From Ahaetulla prasina (lineage: Eukaryota > Chordata > Lepidosauria > Squamata > Colubridae), in NCBI RefSeq assembly GCF_028640845.1, contig NC_080546.1, positions 85,340,757-85,404,756 of the forward strand: a stretch of DNA of 64,000 bases, given 5' to 3'. The position numbers were made by a program, and so were the translations under genes. Positions within the stretch are counted from its first letter, which is position 1; each line of letters starts with the position of its first letter. The notes beneath the pieces are model-generated. The model ran no database searches. It worked only from the letters and a program-made list of their open reading frames with translations, and was not told where the DNA came from. Below, in pieces: positions 55,217 to 64,000 of this stretch.

Positions 55217-55815
55217 CATATTCTAGGTAAGCATGTTTAAGAATGAACCATGTTCTTAATGGTTAATCCATATTCTAGGTAAGTATGTTAAGAAATCAAG
55301 TACTTGATTATAATAGATGATTGTCTATTTGTTGGGATTCAGTGGTGGATGCCCTAATTAAATCATGCATTTCCATGCAACAACTACAGTAGTATTCAGC
55401 CAGTAGATGTCAGTGTTTACAAGTTTGGATCTATGGTATATACTCTATGCGGTTCTAAGTAGAGTTTCCTGTTTCCTGTTACAGTTACATAGTTGAGCAG
55501 TAAAGCACATGGTGATTGTACTTTCTGTTTGCTCTGTTTGGTGCTTTATAGAAACATAATTTCTAACACTTTGATTGAGTCACTAATTATCTAAGGTTGC
55601 AATATTTGACTATTATAAACCTTATGCCATTCTTCTCAGAAGACTTCATCCAGCACGAAAGAGACAAGTTTCTTGGTATTCATGGTATCAGACAGACCAT
55701 AAGCAGGTACCGAAACTGCTGTGGTTAGGTCTCAATCAGATTGCAGGGCAGGCAATAGCAGGGAAGTATCTGATTATCTTTCTAGTAAACAGGATCCGCT
55801 ATGCCAGAAGAACCT
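55217..55815. other. No recognised feature
   Basis: Unique-looking sequence with a small local duplication (CCATATTCTAGGTAAG at about 55217 and 55269). Confidence 0.45.
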
Positions 55816-55818
55816 GAC

Positions 55819-56000
55819 ATACAGGTAGTCCTTGACTTAAGACACAAATTTTAACTGAGTTGATCGTTAAGTGGGTCGTGCCTGATTTTATGACCATTTT
55901 TTTTTTTGCTGGGGTCATTAAGCAAATCTGTCTTCCTCCATTTATTTTGCTTGTTGGAAGCCAGCTGGGAATGGTAAAGAGTTTAATTTTGGCCGTAATG
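55819..56000. mobile_element. MITE-t end fragment
   Basis: TA then CAGGTAGTCCTTGACTTAAG and TTAAGTGGGTCGTGCC. It loses similarity by about 55980. Confidence 0.6.
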
Positions 56001-56309
56001 TTTTGCAAATCTCATTTGCTTATTTCTAAAATTTTAAATATTTCCCTTAGGCCCACAGTGTTTTGAGGATGTCCAAACATTTATTCACAATGCACAGCTG
56101 TAAGTTCCAAATTACCATATTTTTCGGACTATAAGACACAGCGGAGTATAAGAAGCACCAAGATTTTGAAGAGGAAAACAAGAAAAAAGTAGTTTTTGGC
56201 CTCTGCACATCCATTTTTTGCCCTCCCCAGCCTTATTTAAAACACATAAAATACAAAATATAAATCACAAATTTAAAATGCATTTAAAACGAAATATTTA
56301 AAAGGCCTA

Positions 56310-56995
56310 ATTAACTAAAACGGTCATAGACCGATATAAAACCCTTAAAATTTAAAATTATAAATACATTAATACATTAATAAATAAATTTAAAAACATT
56401 AAGGTTAGTCCCGCCCGATTGAATAATTTTTTTTTTTAATTTGCATTTATATCCCGCCCTTCTCCGAAGACTCAGGGCGGCTTACACTATGTCAGGCAAT
56501 AGTCTTCATCCATTTGTATACTATATACAAAGTCAACTTATTGCCCCCCAACAATTTGGGTCCTCATTTTACCTACCTTATAAAGGATGGAAGGCTGAGT
56601 CAACCTGCATTAGCCTGTTGAGCCACCAGAGGCCCATAATAAGGTCTTCAGTTCCCGCTTGAAGGTTCAGAGGTTGGGGAGTTGGCATAACCCCGGAGGT
56701 AACTCGTTCCATAGGGTCGGTGCTGCCACAGAGAAGGCTCTCCCCCTGGGGGGGCCACCAACCGACATTGTTTGGATGATGGCACCCGGAGCAGGCCCAC
56801 TCTGTGGGAGCACACAGGTCATTGGGAGGCTATTGGTGGCAGAAGGCGGTCTCATAAATAGCCCGTTCCTAAGCCATGGAGCACTTTAAAGGTGAGCACT
56901 AACACCTTGAATTGCACCCGGAAGGCTACCGGCAGCCAGTGCAGGCCATGCAGGATAGGTGTTATATTAGTTGCACTATTACCCGCGCAGAAGAT
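56310..56995 (-). mobile_element. L2 3' part, interrupted by a SINE
   Basis: Reversed L2: AACTAAAACGGTCATAGACC (3' UTR, compare 16820), then after the SINE AACCTCTGAACCTTCAAGCG-type coding on minus (ELPPGLCQLPNL frame, 56667-56855) up to the LHWLPV region at about 56935. Confidence 0.82.
56430..56638 (-). mobile_element. L2-tailed SINE, internally shortened
   Basis: Reversed TATCCCGCCCTTCTCCGAAG, then GGGTCCTCATTTTACCTACC and a truncated head. Lies inside the L2 copy. Confidence 0.8.
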
Positions 56996-57249
56996 CCAGT
57001 CGCATTAATTTTTGTTCACAATTTTCTATAACAACACATTTCTGAGAGTCATCTTAGACTTTGAAGTGACCGGTGATGGAAATGACTGGTCACGTGATTA
57101 TAGAACAATCAGGAGATGATCGGGATGAAACAATCCCTCTAGAATGAGAGGTACGCTTACCTTTTTTTTTCAGGTTTGAAGAAACCACAAACTTTCTAAA
57201 GAAGTTGCGTTAGATTAACCACCATTCATCCATACAGTAGTTGAAGTCC

Positions 57250-57522
57250 TTTTTTTTTTTAAATTTGAATTTATATCCCGCCCTTCTCCGAAGACTCAGG
57301 CCGGCTTACACTGTGTTAAGCAATAGTCTTCATCCGTTTGTATATTATATACAAAGTCAACTTTTTATTGCCCCCAACAATCTGGGTCCTCATTTTACCT
57401 ACCTTATAAAGGATGTAAGGCTGAGTCAACCTTGGGCCTGGTGGGACTTGAACTTGCAGTAATTGCAAGTAGCTTGTGTTAATAACAGACTGTCTTAGTC
57501 TGCTGAGCCACCAGAGGCCCTT
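57250..57522 (-). mobile_element. L2-tailed SINE, full length
   Basis: Reversed copy of 47035-47300 from the poly-A side (TTTTTTTTTAAATTTG) to the head GGCCTCTGGTGGCTCAGCAG at 57500-57519. Confidence 0.85.
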
Positions 57523-57679
57523 TTGATGGATCTTGCAAATCTGCTCCATGAAAACTGTAGTTTATTTCTTTTATATTGCCAGTGCTGGCAAAAATAAGTT
57601 CAAAGTACTATTTTCAGTAATGATCGTTGCATATGTCCTTGCAAAGCATCCCTGACCTGCTCTTAAATTGCCATAGGCA

Positions 57680-58503
57680 ACTACAGCATTGTTTTCCGGC
57701 AAAACTGAAACACTGGTGCTGGTCTGTTTTAAGCCTTATGGGAGGGGCCAATCATCTCTTGGCCTTACCCCTGAGTTGTCCTCTCTGCTTGAGCTGCTCT
57801 TGCCTTCTGGCAGCTCTTCTCATGTGTGCATTAGGAACAGGCTCCTCCTGTTCCTCTGCCTCACTACTATCAGTCTCTGGAGGCTCTGGGGTCCGCACCT
57901 CACTTCCCGATGGCCCTGGCCCAGGGGTGAAATCCAGCAGGTTCTAGGAGGTTCTGGAGAACCGGTAGCGGAAATTTTGAGTAGTTTGGAGAACCGGCAA
58001 ATACCACCTCTGGCTGGTCCCAGAGTGGGGTGGGACTGGAGATTTTGCAGTATCCTTCCTCCAGGAGTGGAGAGGGAGTGGAGATTTTGCAGTATCCTTC
58101 CCTAGGAGTGGGAAGGGAATGGGGATTTTGCAGTATCCTTCCTCCAGGAATGGAGAGGGAATGGAGATTTTGCAGTATCCTTCTCCAGGAGTGGGAAGAG
58201 AATGGGGATTTTGCAGTATCCTTCTCCCAGGAGTGGAGAAGGAATGGGGATTTTGCAGTATCCTTCCCCAGGAGTGGAGAGGGAATGGGGATTTTGCAGT
58301 ATCCTTCCCTGGAGTGGGGTGGGGATGGAGATTTTGCAGTATCCTTTCCCTGCCATGCCCACCAAGCCACACCACACCCACCAAGCCACGCCCACAGAAC
58401 CAGTAGTAAAAAAATTTGGATTTCACCACTGCCCTGGCCTCACCTCTGGCTCATCACTATCCGACTCCGTTGCCAGCTCCGTAGGCTGCTGACGGACCAC
58501 AAC
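57680..58503 (-). mobile_element. LTR-C, truncated and split by a MITE
   Basis: From AGCATTGTTTTCCGGCAAAA to GACGGACCACAAC, co-linear with 20060-20422 apart from the MITE. One LTR end is missing, so it is a fragment. Confidence 0.82.
57922..58431. mobile_element. MITE-h with expanded 41 bp minisatellite
   Basis: CAGGGGTGAAATCC to GGATTTCACCACTG, with perfect CCCTGGCC on both sides (57914-57921, 58432-58439). The core has about eight units of GGGGATTTTGCAGTATCCTT plus a variable CCAGGAGTGG half (58035-58350). Frames with GDFAVSFP or GRILQNPHS repeats are translations of it. Confidence 0.95.
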
Positions 58504-58514
58504 CCCTTGTGTGC

Positions 58515-58868
58515 CACACAGGTTCACCCTCACAGCCCTATATCATTTCAGACAAATGGTTTTCCAGTCTCTTTTTGAAAGCCTCCATTGATGGAGCACC
58601 CACTACATCTGAGGACAACACTATTCTACTGGTTGTTTGTTCTCACCATTAAGAAAATTCTCCTTACTTCTACGTTGCTTCTCTCCTTGGTTAGTTTTCA
58701 ACCATTGTTTCTTGTCTTGCCTTCTGGTGCTTTGGAAAATAGTTTGACCCCCTTTTCTTTGTAGGAGATCCAACTATTTTTTCAAAGCACCAAAAGGCAA
58801 GACAAGAAATAGTGGTTGGGAACTAGCCAAGGAGAGAAGCAACCTAAAACTGAAGAGAAATCTAGAAT
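58515..58868. mobile_element. CR1 fragments in head-to-head orientation
   Basis: Minus CR1 at 58515-58750 followed by plus CR1 at 58764-58868. The two overlap in CR1 coordinates, giving an about 80 bp foldback (58672-58746 with 58766-58842). Confidence 0.8.
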
Positions 58869-59017
58869 CACACTGGAACAAAGGAGGAAAGACATTTAAA
58901 TCTGCCATCCCACTTCTTTTGAAAACGACACAACCTAAGTTTTCTATAGATGAATAGTGAATGCATATTTTCAATATGGATGCACAGAAATTACTTAAAC
59001 TTACCGTTCAAAATAGG

Positions 59018-59374
59018 GACATAGTGGCTCAGTGGCTAAGATGCTGAACTTGTCGATCGAAAGGTCGGCAGTTTAGCGGTTCGAACGCCTAGTGCTGCCA
59101 TGTAGCAGGGTGAGCTCCCGTTACTTATCCTAGCTTCTGCCAACCTAGCAGTTCGAAAGCACATAAAAAATGTAAGTAGAAAAATAGGGACCACTTTGGT
59201 GGGAAGGTAACAGCATTCCACACGCCTTTAGCATTTAGTCATGCCGGCCACATGACCATGGAGACGTCTTCTGACAGTGCTGGCTCTTCGGCTTTGAAAT
59301 GCAGATGAGCACCGCCCCCTAGAGCCAGGAATGACTAGCACATATATGCGAGGGGAACCTTTACCTTTTACCAT
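59018..59374 (+). mobile_element. Sauria-type tRNA SINE
   Basis: The head has A box TGGCTCAGTGGC (about 59030) and B box GGTTCGAACGCC (about 59078), the internal RNA polymerase III promoter. The body includes CAACCTAGCAGTTCGAAAGC, CATGCCGGCCACATGACCA and GAGCACCGCCCCCTAGAG. It ends in a TTTACC tail. Family known from squamates and linked to BovB for mobilisation. Essentially full length (about 355 bp). Confidence 0.9.
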
Positions 59375-59461
59375 TCAAAATGCCAACAATTCTTTCGATT
59401 TTTTTTTAATCGAGTATATTTCACATGTTTTCCCTGCTGGCGAATTTGTATTCTTAAATTT

Positions 59462-59463
59462 TC

Positions 59464-59494
<31 letters not shown>

Positions 59495-60286
59495 TTTTGA
59501 TAGCCTATCAACTTTGTTTTGAAAATGCACTCTTCCTTTTATCCAGCACATTTGTATGATGATCTAGTTCCTGTATAAGCGTTCAGCCCTTTTGTGAGGA
59601 CATTTGTGCATTTTTTAAAGGTCTAAACATAAAAACTGGGATTATCCCAGTCAGAATTAAGGTTGTTGTTTGTGGAATATAATGTACAGCTTTCCTTTTT
59701 AAATGAAAACATTTGGACATCTGTCAGGTTTGAACTTGGACTATCATTTTTAAATAAGGAGCGTTTTACTTTTGGAAGACTGCAAACTAAGGGAAATCTT
59801 TTTCTTTTCTTTCTTTTTTTTAAAAATAATTTTATTCAACGTTTTTAACCTTTAAAATCACAATTATGCTATAAAAGCTTTCCAATATCGGAATTTTTTC
59901 TTAATTTCAACTTATCCACAGGCCTATTGTTTTATACATATACATTCTTATTTCATAGTTAGTTATTTGTATAATATATACAATAATTACATGTTTACTA
60001 CACGCTAAATATATATTTTTTTCATTTTGTTCTCTTTCCTATGCATTCACTATACATTGATTTTAGTACATTGAATATACTGCCTCGGTATTCTCTGACT
60101 TTCTCACATTCAGAGATCCAAAAATATCCAAACCAGGATATTTTGTTCTGCTTAGTGTCCAAACTCGGTTGAAGGCTGAATAGGGATGACCACTTGCTTA
60201 GACAACATAATTGTAGCTTCAAATTCTACCCAACTAAGTAACAGTTTGGTATTCAGTGAAGTACACTAAGTTATTTGCTGTATTTC
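59462..60286. other. AT-rich, (TTTC)8 at 59464-59495; possible old L1 3' sequence from 59800
   Basis: From 59815 an ATAATTTTATTCAACGTTTT stretch resembles the minus-strand L1 3' end at 36531, but similarity is too weak to assign. No gene. Confidence 0.35.
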
Positions 60287-60622
60287 CCTCAACACTGTCA
60301 AACTATTGACTAAATCTGCACTACTATTAATCTTCTCATCGTTCCCATCACCAATCTCTTTCCACTTATGACTGTATGACTGTAACTTTGTTGCTGGCAA
60401 TCCTTATGATTTATATTGATATATTGACCATCATTGGTGTTGTAAATGTTGTATCTTGATGAAGGTATCTTTTCTTTTATGTACACTGAGAGCATATGCA
60501 CCAAGACAAATTCCTTGTGTGTCCAATCACACTTGGCCAATAAAAAATTCTATTCTATTCTATTCTATTCTATTCTATTCTATTCTATTCTATTCTATTC
60601 TATTCTATTCTATTCTATTCAT
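60287..60622 (+). mobile_element. LINE-A 3' UTR with (ATTCT)14
   Basis: CCTCAACACTGTCAAACTAT to CACTTGGCCAATAAAAAATT, then ATTCT units to 60619. Only the UTR is present. Confidence 0.9.
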
Positions 60623-60632
60623 TTATATTACA

Positions 60633-60965
60633 GGTAGTCCTCGATTTACGACCATGATTGAGCCCAAAATTTATGTTTGTGAAATGAATGTTACCCGAGT
60701 TTACAACTTTACTTGCTACACTTGTTAAATTGTTAAGTTAGTAACATGGTTGTTAAATGAACCTGGCTTCCCCATTTCACTTTGCTTATCAGAAGGTTAC
60801 AGAAGGTGATCACATGACCCCATGCAAATATTATAAATATGAGTCAGTTGCCAAACATTTGAATTTCAATCTTGTGGTCATGAAGATGCTTCAATGGCCG
60901 TAAGTGTGAAATACGGTCATAAGTCACTTTTTTCAGTGCCATTGCAACCTTGAAGAGTAAAAAAA
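60633..60965. mobile_element. MITE-t, right end missing
   Basis: Preceded by TA; CAGGTAGTCCTCGATTTACG to AAGTCACTTTTTTCAGTGCC. TA before the element here, at 36356 and at 55819 fits a Tc/mariner-type target. Confidence 0.75.
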
Positions 60966-61500
60966 ACCTCTCTTTTTTTTTGTGGAGTAGAGATGTGGAG
61001 TAGTAAAGGAATCTTCTTAAAAGAAGAAGATTAATGATTAATTCAGATTGAAAGCTATTAGCAACAAGGAATTCCCTAGAATTGGTTTAAACATTTACTT
61101 GTGAAAAAAAATATTATTTCTCTCAAAACAACGCTTTAATGTCTGGTCAGATTGCTTTAAAGTGCCCCATTTATCATGCTGGTTAAGATAAACTTTGACT
61201 AACTAGGAAGTATGAATTGGACATAAAGAGGCATTAAGGGGCATCGTATGATTTAGTGTTTTTTTTACTGGCTAAAAAGTTATGAGACAACATGGGAATA
61301 TTGTACTAGTGAACTGTGAGCCATGAATAATTAATATCACTTAATGAATTTGGCTTTTTAATATACCTTACTGAATTTCCACAAGAGATAAATCATAAAA
61401 ACAAAATAAAGGAAAGGAAAAAATAGAAAGAAGAAAGGAGCAAAAGAATAAGGAAAAACAAAAAAGGTAAGAAGGCGAAAATGAATGAATGAATGAATGA
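60966..61500. other. No recognised feature
   Basis: AT-rich unique sequence, small (AATG)6 at 61482-61506. Confidence 0.45.
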
Positions 61501-61506
61501 ATGAAT

Positions 61507-61590
61507 ATTTTAATTTGTATACCGCCCTTCCCCCGAAGGACTCAGGGCGGTGAACAGGCAGATAAAATACAGATATACACAATAGTTAAA
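61507..61590 (-). mobile_element. L2-type 3' end fragment
   Basis: Reversed GCCCTGAGTCCTTCGGGGG and GGGCGGTATAC; only about 80 bp. Confidence 0.65.
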
Positions 61591-62302
61591 ACATCCCTTA
61601 AAAAACTAATTTGAATTTGTCCAAATATTAAAATATGATAAATTAAAATAAAAATAGCTAGAAAATTCCCAATTTTCTTTGATATGGTTACAAAAATAAA
61701 ATACATTAACACTTTGATCTAAAATTCTATAATAGACAGTATTTCTACAATCATGAATAATTTTAATCTTCGGATCCCAAAATTAATATAGCATTTTTTT
61801 TTGGTTTTAAGCAGAAAATCCAAAAGTGTTTTCCATGTAGAAATAAAGTTAGTCACAGACTTTTCTTTAATCGAAGTAGTTATTTTTTTTCCCCATCTTC
61901 ACCAATTCTGTTAATTGCTCATCCATTTTTCAATTGTGGGCATCTGTAGGTCTTCCCATCTATGCAAATACAAGAGTTCAGTTGTTGTTGCCATAACTAC
62001 AACTTAGGTTCCATGTTTTATTCTCCGGCTGGTTAGCTATCAAATGTCAAAGAAAAATATCTGGTTTCAGTTATGCATTTGTTTTAACAATTCTCTGAAT
62101 TCAGATATGTATTTGGTCCCAATAGTTCTTAGGTGTCTTTGATGTGCACCAGAGGTGATGAAAAATACCTTAACAATGATTACATTTTCAACACCCGTTA
62201 GACATACCATTATACCACTTTGACATTTTTTTACCATTTTTTATTTTATTTCCAAAATTAAAATACAAAATAAAGATGAGAACAGAATAGAGTAGAGTAG
62301 AG

Positions 62303-62982
62303 TAAATAAAGAAAACTAAAATCATGGCATCCGTCCCTTTCAATTCCTGGCAGATAGATGATGAAGAAATGGAGGTAGTGACAGATTTTATTTTCCTGGG
62401 CTCCAAGATCACTGCAGATGGGGACTGCAGCCAAGAAATTAAAAGATGCTTGCTCCTGGGGAGGAAAGCTATGGCAAATCTAGACAGCGTACTAAAAAGC
62501 AGAGACATCACCCTGCCAACAAAAGTGCGTATAGTCAAAGCTATGGTTTTCCCAGTTGCAATGTATGGCTGTGAAGGTTGGACCATAAGAAAGGCTGAGC
62601 GCCAAAGAATTGAGGCCTTTGAACTCTGGTGCTGGAGAAGACTCCTGCGAGTCCCTTGGACTGCAAGGCGAACAAACAAGTCAGTTCTAGAGGAGATCAA
62701 CCCTGACTGCTCTTTAGAAGGCCAGATCCTGAAGATGAAACTGAAATACTTTGGACACCTAATGAGGAAGAAGGACTCACTGGAGAAGAGCCTAATGCTT
62801 GGAAAGATTGAGGGCAAAAGAAGAATGGGACAACAGAGAACGAGGTGGCTGGATGGAGTCACTGAAGCAGTAGACATGAGTTTAAATGGACTCCAGAGGA
62901 TGGTAGAGGACAGGAAGGCCTGGAGGAATGTGGTCCATGGGGTCACGATGGGTCGGACACAACTTCGCAACTAACAACAGAG
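62303..62982 (+). mobile_element. BovB/RTE LINE 3' part
   Basis: Inserted in the pentamer tail of the LINE-A copy; AGAGTAGA words on both sides. It ends CACAACTTCGCAACTAACAA, the RTE-type terminus with ACAAC units. Confidence 0.9.
62324..62974 (+). pseudogene. BovB ORF2 C-terminal fragment, still an open frame
   Basis: A 216-residue frame from near the RT palm end to the natural stop. Signature words: VVTDFIFLGSKITADGDCSQ, then RKAMANLDSVLKSRDITLP, MYGCEGWTIRKAERQRIEAF, ELWCWRRLLRVPWTARRTN and WLDGVTEAVDMSLNGLQ. This matches the C-terminus of BovB, the RTE LINE shared by squamates and ruminants through horizontal transfer (established knowledge). No frameshift or stop occurs across 650 bp, so the insertion is fairly young. 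The palm motifs and endonuclease are missing, so it is not functional. Confidence 0.92.
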
Positions 62983-64000
62983 TAGACTAGAGTAGAGTTA
63001 AACAGAACAGAACAGAACAGAACTGAATTCTTTATTGGCCAAGTATGATTGGACACACAAAGAATTTGTCTTGGTGCATACACTCTTGGTGTTCATAAAA
63101 GAAAAAGTGCATACACTCTCGGTGTATATAAAAGATTTGTCAAGAATCGTAAGGTACAACACTTAATGATAGTCATAGGGAAACTGTCAATATAAATCTT
63201 AAAGATACCAGCCACAAGTTTACAGTCATACAGATATAAGTGGGAGGAGATGGGCGATAGGAATGATGAGAAGATTAATAGTAATGCAGACTTAGTCAAC
63301 AGTTTGACAGTGTTGGGGGAATTATTTGTTTAGCAGAGTGATGGTGTTTGGGAAAAAACTGTTCTTGTGTCTAGTTGTTCTGGTGTGCAGTCCTCTGTAG
63401 CGTCGTTTTGAGGGTAGGAGTTGAAACAGTTTGTTTCCAGGATGTGAGGGGTCTGTAGATATTTTCACAGCCCTCTTTTTGACTCCTGCAGTATACAGGT
63501 CCTCAATGGAAGGCAGATTGGTAGCTATTGTTTTTTCTGCAGTTCTAATGATCCTCTGAAGTCTGTGCCTGTCTAGTTGGGTTGCAGAACCAAAATAAAG
63601 ATGAGAAAGAATCTTTATACAAAATACAAAAGATTAAAAAGAAGAAACAAATACAACCATCAGAGAAAGATAATAGAAAATAAAACAGACAAAAATCATT
63701 TTTAAAAAAGGGTATAACTTTGCAAAAGTGATAAAAGGTACCTTCCGAGTGATTATATTTCCAACACCTGTTTGACACCTTTGACAATTTATCAGGGGTT
63801 AACACCAAAGATACATCAACTTGTAAAAATTCTCTTTCAAATTATAGTTCAAAGTGAATTTCATTCTCCCGCTGATCCATCATTACATTATATGCATTTT
63901 TGTCCACTTTGTCATATAGCCTTTATTGTAGTAATCTTGCATATTCACTTTCAATAAAAGTCTACACATCTTGGTGAGGCACTATGTTTAGTGAAGGAGT

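Larger units (their letters stand above)
62283..63590 (-). mobile_element. LINE-A copy inside L1, itself split by BovB
   Basis: Flanked by the same 17 bp, CAAAATAAAGATGAGAA (62266-62282, 63591-63607). The tail is an AGAGT/AGAAC pentamer array on both sides of BovB. The UTR and the beginning of the C-terminal part run from about 63015 to 63590. Confidence 0.85.
61800..64000 (-). mobile_element. L1 3' region, interrupted, continues past the window edge
   Basis: Two pieces: 61800-62282 and 63591-64000. The minus frame in the right piece (63545-63808) reads LTPDKLSKV, then RCWKYNHSEGTFYHF, the CWKC...GTFYH-type motif near the end of vertebrate L1 ORF2. The central insertion is bounded by a 17 bp duplication. 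Confidence 0.7.

Noticed and set aside
57900..58578. Frames with regular ILQYPS or ILQNPHS repeats, up to 182 residues
   Set aside because: The periodicity is the 41 bp minisatellite inside a MITE with perfect hAT target duplications; several frames of both strands stay open equally.
59018..59100. Stand-alone tRNA gene
   Set aside because: A and B boxes belong to the tRNA-derived head of a full Sauria-type SINE, and the arms do not form a proper cloverleaf acceptor stem.

Overview
The window looks like intergenic DNA from a squamate reptile, most likely a colubroid (advanced) snake. The evidence is the combination of a BovB/RTE LINE, a Sauria-type tRNA SINE, CR1, L2 and L1 LINEs, nonautonomous hAT-like elements, and many long (ATTCT/AATAG)n pentamer arrays that start exactly at LINE 3' ends. 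LINE-seeded pentamer arrays of this kind have been reported for snakes. I found no host protein-coding gene, rRNA or free-standing tRNA gene. Every substantial reading frame is a retroelement remnant or the translation of a simple repeat.

Names used here. LINE-A: jockey-superfamily LINE (CR1/L2 group) with an ATTCT tail. LINE-B: CR1/L3-like LINE with an AAAT tail. LTR-G: LTR of the chromodomain Ty3/gypsy element. LTR-A, B, C, D: other LTR groups. MITE-h: hAT-like elements with CAGTGGTG-type ends. MITE-g: hAT-like elements with GGTCGGCAACC-type ends. MITE-t: Tc/mariner-like elements with CAGGTAGTCC ends. PLE-like: short structured repeats tentatively linked to Penelope-like element ends.

Layout. 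0-9 kb: LINE-A, CR1 and LINE-B, the last nearly complete at 6.2-8.7 kb but broken, plus a solo LTR with a perfect target duplication. 9-16 kb: nested hAT > LTR > LINE, solo LTRs, and a 0.35 kb tandem duplication carrying two microsatellites. 16-25 kb: two L2 copies, MITEs and four LTRs. 25.2-28.5 kb: a near-identical 1.64 kb tandem duplication. 29.4-31.9 kb: a GATA/GA array split by three LTRs and a MITE. 32-40 kb: polypyrimidine DNA and a MITE-h > L1 > LINE-B nest. 40.6-45.8 kb: a full-length but frameshifted, very GC-rich Ty3/gypsy chromovirus-type element on the minus strand with two LTRs and a 5 bp target duplication. 46-59 kb: inverted repeats, SINEs, CR1, LINE-A and more MITEs. 59-64 kb: Sauria SINE, and a BovB fragment inside a LINE-A copy inside an L1 copy.

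The elements interact rather than forming an operon. LINE tails seed microsatellites, the microsatellites then receive further insertions, and SINEs share 3' ends with the LINEs that probably mobilise them. The most interesting items are a stem-loop motif with a hammerhead-like core whose arms co-vary between two repeat families, long palindromes, a young gypsy element whose frames break at homopolymers, and a possible LINE 3' transduction.
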